Shown one piece after another: positions 57,275-64,000 of a stretch of DNA of 64,000 bases. The position numbers and the translations under genes were made by a program. Source of the DNA: Smittia aterrima (Eukaryota; Arthropoda; Insecta; Diptera; Chironomidae); NCBI GenBank assembly GCA_033063855.1, contig CP093830.1, positions 6,262,854 to 6,326,853 on the forward strand, in the 5' to 3' direction. The notes under the pieces are model-generated. The model made no database searches and had not been told where the DNA came from. It was given only the letters and a program-made list of their open reading frames with translations. How positions within the stretch are numbered: position 1 is the stretch's first letter; each line of letters begins with the position of its first letter.

Positions 57275-57514
57275 ATAAGTTAACCGCAAATGCATTCGCA
57301 AAGGAATTTTTCTTCTGGTTAGTCTCGTGATACTTGGAACATAAATATTTTTGTTATCTTGTTAAAAAAAATTTGTTTTATTTTAATCTGAGGCTTTATC
57401 TTTGCATTGCGTGCTTTGTACATCAATTCGATAAGCTCAAAAGTCGATAATAAGTAGTCGACAATAAAATCTTTTAATGTCCTTGAAATCTAGCGAGAAT
57501 TATCTTTCTCTTCA

Positions 57515-58384
57515 TTAAAAAGCTTCTTGAGCTTCTTCAGTTTTCATTTTTCGAATCGCTTCTTCATAAGAAGGCGGCAATTCTTCAATCACTTTCATTG
57601 AGCGATTAATTAGACTCGAAATATTTGAGTCGTTTCTTGTTGCGTCGATGAAAGGAGGCGGAAGGTCCAAGAGTTCATTGGCGAGTGGAGCTGTTGGCGC
57701 TGGAGATTGGAACACACGACGAGAGGCAAAGTTGATTCTCTGATTTTGACGTTCGTCGATTCTTTGAAGAATTTCATTGACATTCGCAAAACGAGACGTC
57801 GTCGTTTGAGATTCTGGAGGCGTTAGAGCTTCGTTTCTTTCCTGCGCAGTTTGACTGAGAAAAGCAGTTCTTTGTCTGTGTCGTTCATCAAGGCTTTGAA
57901 GCATTTCGTTGACAACTGCGTAACGCGACGACTGATTAGGAAATCTTTGTTGTCTCCATTGTCTATTTTGCGATATTTCTTCGGATCTTTGTTCAGTGTC
58001 AGGTGCATTCCTGGAGCGGTGAAAATCAATTATTGATGAGTATGAGTGAGGATTAATGGAAGTCGTTAAATTATCAAATGCAGAAGCGTCTGTTGTTTGT
58101 TGTTGAGATCGGTTGTCACTATTGCGTCGAAGAGGTGGAAACTCCGCAGAATTGAAATTATTTGTTGAACTCTGAGGTATCACAACCCGAGTCGAACTCG
58201 TTTGAATTATTTCTTCGTTTTCTTCTGCGATCGGCGCAATTGATCGAACATTTCTTTGTCCTCTCCTTTCTTCAACTTCTTGAAGTCTTTGCCTGTGTCT
58301 TTCATCAATTTCTTGAAGTACATCACGAGCGGATGTAGGAGCTATTGAGTGAAATCTTCCATGATGTGCTCTCGTTGCAGGCAT
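57515..58384 (-). CDS. Array member 4: long soluble PPxY protein with repeated DERHRQR motif
   Basis: The ATG at 58384 (MPATRAHHGRFHSIAPTSAR) begins a single coding exon of 289 residues. It follows a probable 5' UTR intron: a GTGAGT donor near 58481 and an acceptor near 58398 or 58388. There is no membrane span or signal peptide. Three copies of an Ile/Leu-DER-x-x-x-R motif (EIDERHRQR about 25-33, SLDERHRQR about 165, RIDERQNQR about 207) match IIDERHRDR of member 3. The end carries LPPPF and LPPSYEEAIRKM, the latter a PPxY. It seems to be a member that lost its membrane part and expanded the linker repeat. Confidence 0.8.
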   Translation of the reverse strand: MPATRAHHGRFHSIAPTSARDVLQEIDERHRQRLQEVEERRGQRNVRSIAPIAEENEEIIQTSSTRVVIPQSSTNNFNSAEFPPLRRNSDNRSQQQTTDASAFDNLTTSINPHSYSSIIDFHRSRNAPDTEQRSEEISQNRQWRQQRFPNQSSRYAVVNEMLQSLDERHRQRTAFLSQTAQERNEALTPPESQTTTSRFANVNEILQRIDERQNQRINFASRRVFQSPAPTAPLANELLDLPPPFIDATRNDSNISSLINRSMKVIEELPPSYEEAIRKMKTEEAQEAF

Positions 58385-58827
58385 TTCTAAGAGACGAATA
58401 GCTTAGTCTTTTGTTTATTTATTAATCTAAAAATAGAATTTTGTGAAAGTCGAAAAGCTTTAATTCTCCTGGAAACTCACGAAGATTGTTTTCTTCTTAG
58501 CTTTGGATGACTTTGTTTACCTGTTTGAACTAAAAATCCAATTTCCGTCGTGTTATCTATTCCATTGACAACAAGCAAAGCTATTGCTCGAGTTGAATAA
58601 ATAATAAGTTCGCTAACAACGCAGACGATTATTCGAAAATGTTCGCTCAGCGACGACTGAAATGCGACTGAACATCGCTTCGCGAAAACATTCGACGAAG
58701 ACACGCTGAAACAATCGCTACTACTACCGAGAAAACTCTAAGTTGGTGCCGCGAATCTCATCGACTCTCAATAAAAGAAAGAAAAAAATACTTTCAATTC
58801 AAACATTTTTTTATTAATTAGTTGATT

Positions 58828-59255
58828 TTATATTGCTGGGTCAACAGTTTGAGTCTGTTTGATGCATTCTTCGTAAGATGGAGGAGGATCATCAGCTGAA
58901 AGCTCAATCGTTGTGTGAACAGATGTAGATGAAGTTGGTTGTACAACGTTTTCATCTGGAGCAGTTGGGGCGACGATTTGTCGAGCAAGTCTGTTTCGCT
59001 CTGCTATCACTTCAATGTGAATGTCAAGATCATTACGAAATGGTTTCTTTTTCCATCTCCCTTTCTCCTGACTTTCTTGTAATCTTCTCGCAACAAAGTC
59101 TGTTGTCTGAATATCGAGGTCACTGAGAGATTGAGTTCGCCCCGAGGTCCCTGCAATGTTATGAAGCAAATTGTTGTGTCTTCGACTCATTCGTTTTGAT
59201 TGAACTGCACTGGTAAAGAAACTTTTTATTTATTCAGATTTTCTTACTAAAACAT
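58828..59255 (-). CDS. Array member 5: soluble PPSY protein
   Basis: The main frame starts at the ATG at 59190 (MSRRHNNLLHNIAGTSGR, 120 residues). An 8-nt exon at 59255-59248 (ATGTTTTA) with a GTAAGA donor joins an acceptor at 59210 in frame and would add MFYAVQSKR, mirroring the tiny first exons of other members; either start is possible. No membrane span. The polar body contains RWKKKPFRNDLDIHIEVIAE, and the end is DPPPSYEECIKQ, a PPxY followed by a Cys that could be lipidated. Like member 4 it keeps the WW ligand but not the anchor. Confidence 0.75.
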
Positions 59256-59423
59256 GCGCTACCAAGATTAGTTCGCTCACGACTAAAAGTTTCTCTGTTT
59301 ACAAGAAAAATATTTTTGCGTAAAACATTCGAGCGAAGAAAAACATCGAAAACCACTTCTGCGTATTCTCTGAAGCCTCAACAAGTTATCGATTTATATA
59401 AAAGTATGAAATAAATATTCGAA

Positions 59424-59729
59424 TCAATTATCGTTTCCTCTCCAGCTGTTATATGATGACGTCAAGTTCATTGGGTAGATTTGACACTCACGAGCTTCGT
59501 CATCTTGCGTCGCGTATGACTTCAAGTATGAGCGATATTGATAATTGTTCGTTCGTTCGAAGCTGTCGCAACGTTCAAGTTTCTCGATTATCCTTGGACT
59601 CTTATCGTCATCAACAGAGCGAGTTGAATTGTAATAATCTTTGATAAAGAAGAAGATGAAGATCAACAGAAAAACACCGAAAATTGCGATGGGAATCCAA
59701 TGAGCGATGTCGGAGAGTGGAAAATTCAT
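59424..59729 (-). CDS. Array member 6: short single-span protein without PPxY
   Basis: 101 residues from the ATG at 59729. The span comes almost at once (IPIAIFGVFLLIFIFFF), followed by IKDYYNSTRS and a polar tail ending LTSSYNSWRGNDN; no PP precedes the SY, so the WW motif is absent or degenerate. A possible 5' UTR acceptor (ATTTCAG) lies just upstream. It shares the KDY juxtamembrane motif and a QDDxxRE motif with member 7, so the two are a duplicate pair. Confidence 0.75.
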   Translation of the reverse strand: MNFPLSDIAHWIPIAIFGVFLLIFIFFFIKDYYNSTRSVDDDKSPRIIEKLERCDSFERTNNYQYRSYLKSYATQDDEARECQIYPMNLTSSYNSWRGNDN

Positions 59730-59961
59730 TTTTTCCTTCTGAAATTATTCAAATTTGAAATTTTGCAAAGTTAATTTCTTTTTTCCTCTCACGTTTAGCA
59801 AGATTTTCGAGGCTAACTCTGCCGTGATCCGCTCACAACTAAATATTTGGATATTATCGGAAAGAAAATGAGAACGGCGGGTAAGGCTTTCAATCATCAA
59901 ATTATCGTAAACACTTTGAAATATTTGTAGCAGACGCTTCGTTAGAATCAAATTTGTTAGC

Positions 59962-60237
59962 TCATCTCATCAAGATTTGCTGCATGATTAAGATTTCCAT
60001 TAATTGATTCTCTCGATCTCGATCATCTTGAGCATCGCAAGGTCGCAAAATTGAACGGCACTTTGTTGTTCTTTCTTTTTTCTCGGAAGCTTTGCAAATT
60101 TTATTTTCACTTTTCTTCACAGATTTTCTTTCTGTTTCACTTTTAGTTTCGAAATAATCTTTGAGCGCGAAAATTACGAAAATCACAACGAAAATTGTCA
60201 GCATAGTCAGTGGAAAAACTATCTGCCAAGTACTCAT
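59962..60237 (-). CDS. Array member 7: short single-span protein with basic tail
   Basis: 91 residues from the ATG at 60237 (MSTWQIVFPLTMLTIFVVIF). The span is at residues about 6-25, then LKDYFETKSETERKSVKKSE and a basic, Cys-containing tail with RPCDAQDDRDRENQ. It has no PPxY. It pairs with member 6 by the KDY and QDD motifs and by spacing. Its coding size and single exon suggest a shortened array unit rather than a pseudogene: the frame is intact. Confidence 0.7.
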   Translation of the reverse strand: MSTWQIVFPLTMLTIFVVIFVIFALKDYFETKSETERKSVKKSENKICKASEKKERTTKCRSILRPCDAQDDRDRENQLMEILIMQQILMR

Positions 60238-60511
60238 TTCTCTTCAATCACAATGAGACAAAGTAATTAAACAGCAAACTCTTCTGTATAACGATTGATG
60301 TGCGACTGACTCGAAAAAGCCGAAAAATAATTTTTGTTTTCGTGATGAGTCCACGCTGTGCGGTCATCGGAAAAATTTGATTTCGAAAGCAGATGTTAAA
60401 ACAGAAGAAAATGCTTCAAGTGTTTTTCACGATTTGATTTGTGTAATTCATATCGACTTGCAGAATTTATTTTCGAATTATTCTAAAGGAAACAGTCAAT
60501 CAAAATTTTTT

Positions 60512-60582
60512 TTTATCTTAAATTCCGTAAGGTTTAGAGTCATAGGATGTGAGGCTATGACAGGTTCAGAAACAGTTCTAAG
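60512..60582 (-). pseudogene. Decayed array copy (relic between members 7 and 8)
   Basis: TTATCTTAAATTCCGTAAGG at 60514-60533 matches the last codons and stop of members 8-12, and CAGGTTCAGAAACAGTTCTA at 60561-60580 matches the FRAVPxPEP codons of members 8 and 10, with nearly everything between and before deleted. A unit-type upstream block (CACTTCTGAATC.. CATGCGAATGAAAATGTAAAC, 60585-60640) follows directly. This is a gene copy reduced to under 80 bp. Confidence 0.6.
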
Positions 60583-60771
60583 CTCACTTCTGAATCAATT
60601 AAGAGATTTTTTGAATTTCACATGCGAATGAAAATGTAAACAAAGTCATGTTACCAAACAATTGTTTCGCATAAAAATTTTAGCGTAAAATGTGAATTTT
60701 ATTAAACACTTCTGGAAGCACAAAGATTTGCGGAATTTATTTGCTATTCTAACAATCAATCAAAATTTTAT

Positions 60772-61254
60772 TTATTGTCTTAAATTTCTCAAGCAATCTT
60801 GATAGGAAGGTGGCAAGTCTTCTGAACTACTTGAGTTTGAAATAGGAGCAGAAGGTTCAGGTGCAGGAACAGCTCTAAACGATGCCACTTCGTTTCGATT
60901 CTGAAGCTGAAATCGCAGAAACTCATTCTCAGCGGTCAATTGTTCAATTAAAGGAGTTTGATCGTGGTTCGGAAGGTTTAAACGGCTTGTTTCGCTTTGA
61001 TGCACTTGCTCGATGTCCCTTCGATGATTAATTAGTCTTACATTTTGAACAGGACCTTGAATTAATCTTGTTCCTGTTGGCTCTTCTCTTTCGATTTTAA
61101 TGCGAATGTAGCGAATTATTCTTCCAACTGCGATGTATATCAAACATAGAATAAGTACTTGCCATGGAATTCGATCAAAAACTAAAAGAAAATCACGTTT
61201 GTTTAAAAATTCTCTGACATTTTAAGGCTACAACTTACCGCTATCTTCATTCAT
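60772..61254 (-). CDS. Array member 8: single-span PPSY protein with short coiled segment
   Basis: Exon 1 is 16 nt (61254-61239, MNEDS), followed by a 57-bp intron (61182-61238) and exon 2 61181-60772; 141 residues. N-terminal VFDRIPWQVLILCLIYIAVG leads into the span, then basic RYIRIKIER, a linker NHRRDIEQVHQSETSRLN, a heptad-like stretch (LIEQLTAENEFLRFQLQN) and the C-terminal LPPSYQDCLRNLRQ. The closest relative is member 10. The Q-x-L-x-x-E-N-x-F-L segment is shared by members 8, 10, 11 and 12 and could dimerise. TGACTCA and TGACGTCA lie 103-122 bp upstream. Confidence 0.87.
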
Positions 61255-61356
61255 TAACTTTTAATAGATATTAATCCGCAACACTTGGATCACTTCTGAA
61301 TCAATCAAGAAATTTTGTGAATTTCCCATGCGAATGAAAATGTAAACATCAAGTCA

Positions 61357-61376
61357 TGACTCACGTTTTGACGTCA
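61357..61376 (-). promoter_or_regulatory. AP-1-like and CRE-like sites upstream of array member 8
   Basis: TGACTCA (61357-61363) and TGACGTCA (61369-61376) with 5 bp between them. The same pair at the same spacing precedes member 10. Confidence 0.55.
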
Positions 61377-61521
61377 AATAAAATATATGTTCGCGCATAA
61401 AATTTGGCGCAATATTTGAACTCTCATACACTTCTGATTTGTATGAATGATATGGATTCACAGAATTTATTTTCTATCAATTTTAACAATCTAATAAAGC
61501 ATAAATTTTGACAAAAGTCTT

Positions 61522-61699
61522 TTAATCTTAAATTTCCTTAGCAATCTTGGTATAAGGCGGTGAATCTTCTGTTAGAGCTGTGGCAGGTTCAGGAATAATT
61601 GACGCCGAAGTTATTTTGCTGAGATTCTGAAGTCGAGACTGCAAGAACTCATTTTCCGCTATTAATTGTTGAAATAGAATTACCGCTGTTTTCATTCAT
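61522..61699 (-). pseudogene. Broken array copy (relative of member 11)
   Basis: The family's start codon and first exon (ATG AAT GAA AAC AGC G, from 61699) run straight through the donor GTAA into the coiled-segment codons (TTCTATTTCAACAATTAATAG.. in place of LIQQLIAENEFLQ). The intron, membrane span and linker are therefore deleted. Past that, the frame resembles member 11 (LQSRLQNLSKITS, then TEDSPP), but base losses turn the PPSYQDC region into SPPYTKIAKEI. Reading from the ATG meets a stop quickly. No AP-1/CRE pair lies upstream, unlike the intact neighbours. Confidence 0.8.
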
Positions 61700-61917
61700 C
61701 AGTTTTTAAAATATTTATCCGCAAGAAGACTTTTCACAACAAGACTAAGCTCACTTCTGAATCGATCAAGAGATTTTTTCAATTTCACATGCGAATGAAA
61801 ATATAAACAAAGTTTTGTTACCAGACACGTTTCGCATTTGTAGGAATCGTAGAGATTTGCGGAATTTATTTGCTATTCTTAGAACAGTATTCTATCTAAC
61901 AATCAAAATTTTATTAG

Positions 61918-62364
61918 TTATCTTAAATTTTCCAAGCAATCTTGGTAGGAAGGTGGCGAGTTTTCTGAACGATGTGAGTTTGAAACAGGAGCAGAAGGTT
62001 CAGGTACAGGAACAGCTCTAAATGAAGTTACTTCGTTTCGATTCTGAAGTTGAAATCGCAGAAATGCATTCTCATCGGTCAATTGTTGAATTAAAATAGT
62101 TTGATTGTGGTTCGGAAGGTTTGAACGTCTAGTTTCACTTTGATGTACTTGCTCGTGGTCCCGAGCTTGCTCCAATATTGCTTCCGCTCGCTCTTCTTCA
62201 GATTTTTTTCTGCAAAAATACTGAATAATCTTCGCGACAGCAATAAATATCAAACACGGAATAAGAACTTTCCATTGAATTCGATCAAAAGCTAAAAACA
62301 AATCACGTTAGTTAAAAAATTCTCTGGCACTTTAAGGCTACAACTTACCGCTATCTTTATTCAT
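61918..62364 (-). CDS. Array member 10: single-span PPSY protein
   Basis: Exon 1 16 nt (62364-62349, MNKDS), 57-bp intron (62292-62348), exon 2 62291-61918; 129 residues. AFDRIQWKVLIPCLIFIAVA leads into the span. Then KIIQYFCRKKSEEERAEAIL, the HEQVHQSETRRSNLPNHNQT linker, the heptad-like LIQQLTDENAFLRFQLQN and the end SPPSYQDCLENLR. It is nearly collinear with member 8 but has a different juxtamembrane stretch, so that part diverges fastest while the linker and WW ligand are kept. Upstream TGACTCA/TGACGTCA pair at 124-143 bp. Confidence 0.87.
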
Positions 62365-62487
62365 CAACTTTTAAAAAATATTAATCCTCAACACGACTAT
62401 CCGCAACGAGACTTGGTTCACTTCTGAATCGATCAAGAGATTTTTTGAGTTTCACATGCGAATGAAAATGTAAACATCAAGTTTTTA

Positions 62488-62507
62488 TGACTCACGTTTT
62501 GACGTCA
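62488..62507 (-). promoter_or_regulatory. AP-1-like and CRE-like sites upstream of array member 10
   Basis: TGACTCA (62488-62494) and TGACGTCA (62500-62507), again 5 bp apart. Confidence 0.55.
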
Positions 62508-62650
62508 AACAAAATGTGTGTTCGCGCATAGAATTTCGCGTAATATGAACTCTTGAACACTTCAGATTTGTATGAATCATATGAATTCACAGAATTTATT
62601 TGTTATCTATTGAAGAGATTCTCTGTTAACAATCAATAAAAATATAAATT

Positions 62651-63094
62651 TTATCTTAAATTTCCTAAGCAATCTTGATATGAAGGCGGCGAATCTTCTG
62701 TTGGAGCTGTGGCAGATTCAGGAATAGTTGTCATCGAAGTTATTTCGCTCAGATTCTGAAGTCGAGACTGCAAGAACTCATTCTCAGCGATTAGCTGTTG
62801 AATTAGAATGGCTTGATTTTGGTTCAGAAGGTTCAAACGTCTGGTTTCTCTTTGATGAACTTGATCGTGGCCAAAGCAACGACAGTTTTGTCTTTCACTT
62901 TCAACAGGAGTCTCGTGCAAATTTATTTCCATAAATTCTTCTTCAGCTTTATCCTCAGCTTCGTTACTGCACATGCACCAAATAATCAACACGACGAGAG
63001 CGATCAGAAATAAAAACGGAATAAGTGCTGAAAAGAAATCATTATAGATTAAAAATTCTTTGCCAACTCAAACTAAAAACTTACCGCTATTCAT
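62651..63094 (-). CDS. Array member 11: single-span PPSY protein
   Basis: Exon 1 is only 10 nt (63094-63085, MNS), followed by a 57-bp intron (63028-63084) and exon 2 63027-62651; 128 residues. The span follows at once (ALIPFLFLIALVVLIIWCMC), then an acidic juxtamembrane stretch (EAEDKAEEEFMEINLHE) where members 8, 10 and 12 are basic. Linker GHDQVHQRETRRLNLLNQNQ, heptad-like ILIQQLIAENEFLQSRLQN and the end SPPSYQDCLGNLR. It is the intact counterpart of the broken copy at 61522. The short MNS start shows that the first exon tolerates change. Confidence 0.86.
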
Positions 63095-63213
63095 CAACTT
63101 CAACAAAAAAATCCTCGAGACGACTTCTCACAACAACACTTGGATCACTTCTGAATAGATTGAGAGAGTTTTTGAATTTTATATGCGAATGAAAATGTAA
63201 ACATACTCTTCTA

Positions 63214-63220
63214 TGACTCA
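63214..63220 (-). promoter_or_regulatory. TGACTCA site upstream of array member 11
   Basis: AP-1-like site 120 bp before the ATG at 63094, in the same CTATGACTCACGTTT context as before member 10; the CRE half of the pair is missing here. Confidence 0.45.
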
Positions 63221-63377
63221 CGTTTGTTGTTACCAGAGACTTTTAAATAATATGTGAACTCTTGAAGACTTTTGATGAATCATACGTATCGATTTTGCAA
63301 AATTTATTTTCGTTTTATTTTGAAGGAAGCAGTCAAATTCAATCTAGTTTACTAACATTCAATCAATATATTAATTT

Positions 63378-63856
63378 TTATCTTAAATTTTCCAAGCACT
63401 CTTGGTAAGATGGTGGCGAATCTTCCGAAGAATGTGAGGTTCTTGCTGGTTCAGGAGCTACTCCGTTTCGATTCTGAAGTTGAGATTGCAGAAATTCATT
63501 CTCAGCGATCAGTTGTTGGATTAGAAGAGTTTGATAGCTACTCTGACGGTTTAAATGTCTAGCTGCACTTTGATGAACTTGTTCGATGTCCCTGCGATGA
63601 TAATTGTGTCTTACACTTTGAATTGGAGCTCCGTTTAATCTTCTTGTCACCAACTCTTCATGAGCTTTAGCCATCAAATACTCTTTAAACAAAAAGTATA
63701 AAAAGATAAACACAAGACCGCACAGCAGCGTCAACGGAAGAAGTAATTTTGCGTGAAACCAGTGAAGTTGAGTATCAGCTGAAAGCAAATAAAGTTAGTT
63801 AAAAAATTCATTTACATTACAAAAGTCTAAAACTTACATCCGCTGTATTCATTCAT
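63378..63856 (-). CDS. Array member 12: single-span PPSY protein
   Basis: Exon 1 19 nt (63856-63838, MNEYSG), 59-bp intron (63779-63837), exon 2 63778-63378; 139 residues. SDTQLHWFHAKLLLPLTLLC starts the span, followed by FKEYLMAKAHEELVTRRLNG, the HRRDIEQVHQSAARHLNRQS linker (HRRDIEQVHQS is shared with member 8), the heptad-like LIQQLIAENEFLQSQLQN and the end SPPSYQECLENLR. A TGAGTCA site lies 125 bp upstream at 63981-63987. Confidence 0.86.
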
Positions 63857-64000
63857 CAACTTTTAAAATATTAATCCTCAGGAAGACTTCTCGCTACGAG
63901 ATTCAGTTCACTTCTGACTCGATCGAGAGAGTTTATTTTTTGAATTTCATATGAGAATGAAAACGTAAATAAAGTTTCGTGAGTCATGTTACGAAGAAAA
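63857..64000 (-). promoter_or_regulatory. Upstream block of member 12 at the right edge
   Basis: It contains the unit-type sequence (CACTTCTGACTCGATCGAGAG.. ATGAGAATGAAAACGTAAA) and TGAGTCA at 63981-63987. The same block separates other units, so a further array member probably lies just beyond the window. Confidence 0.45.

Noticed and set aside
58477..58704. 75-residue minus-strand frame upstream of array member 4
   Set aside because: It ends before the member 4 exon and looks like its 5' leader; the TTACCTG at 58517 fits a splice donor (CAG|GTAAAC) rather than a Zelda-type site.
60377..60631. 84-residue plus-strand frame
   Set aside because: It lies antisense over a decayed array copy and a repeated upstream block.

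Overview
The window looks like a compact dipteran genome, most likely a nematoceran midge (Chironomidae is my best guess; the species cannot be fixed from sequence alone). The reasons are AT-rich DNA, introns of 51-66 bp with GT..AG ends, genes packed on both strands with overlapping 3' ends, and recognisable insect families: a POU6-class homeobox gene (pdm3), a GT27 GalNAc-transferase and a TTL-like ligase. There is nothing prokaryotic here. Start codons were checked by hand; several longest open frames begin at a non-ATG codon or inside an intron, and I moved those starts.

Layout. 1-3.2 kb: no gene seen. 3.4-10.5 kb: two intronless proteins of unknown function (3430, 8033), a TTL-family ligase (4662-6211, minus), a 71-residue micro-protein (6728) and a leucine-rich-repeat membrane protein (9516-10499, minus). 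10.5-30.7 kb: pdm3, with a long non-coding 5' region, coding exon 1 at 19.8 kb, a 6.2 kb intron and seven further coding exons at 26.3-30.0 kb, plus a 57-nt in-frame cassette exon inside the POU-specific domain. 30.8-31.7 kb: a small zinc-finger gene. 31.8-40.3 kb: no gene seen. 40.3-41.1 kb: an intronless unknown protein. 41.64-48.18 kb: an inverted second copy of the pdm3 5'/intron-1 region (copy 1 at 15.46-23.38 kb). It lacks pdm3 exon 1 and carries extra sequence, including a RING-finger gene. 48.3-51.2 kb: three tandem small signal-peptide/membrane proteins and one secreted cysteine-containing protein. 51.6-53.5 kb: a polypeptide GalNAc-transferase. 54.1 kb to the right edge: a one-strand tandem array of small proteins, mostly one membrane span plus a C-terminal PPxY motif, with at least two decayed copies; it probably continues beyond the window.

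Three themes stand out. (1) Six short genes (3430, 6728, 8033, 31670-minus, 40326, 44437-minus), five of them intronless, have CAGGTA-type sites upstream, usually next to a TATA box. CAGGTA is the TAGteam/Zelda motif, so they look like an early-zygotic gene set around pdm3. (2) A large inverted duplication brackets pdm3 exons 2-8 and could drive inversion or copy its regulatory DNA. (3) The PPxY membrane-protein array is built from duplicated units, shares AP-1/CRE-like sites 100-155 bp upstream of many start codons, and is evolving by birth and death. PPxY motifs are known ligands of Nedd4-family WW domains, so these may be E3-ligase adaptors of the Commissureless/Ndfip kind; that is inference.
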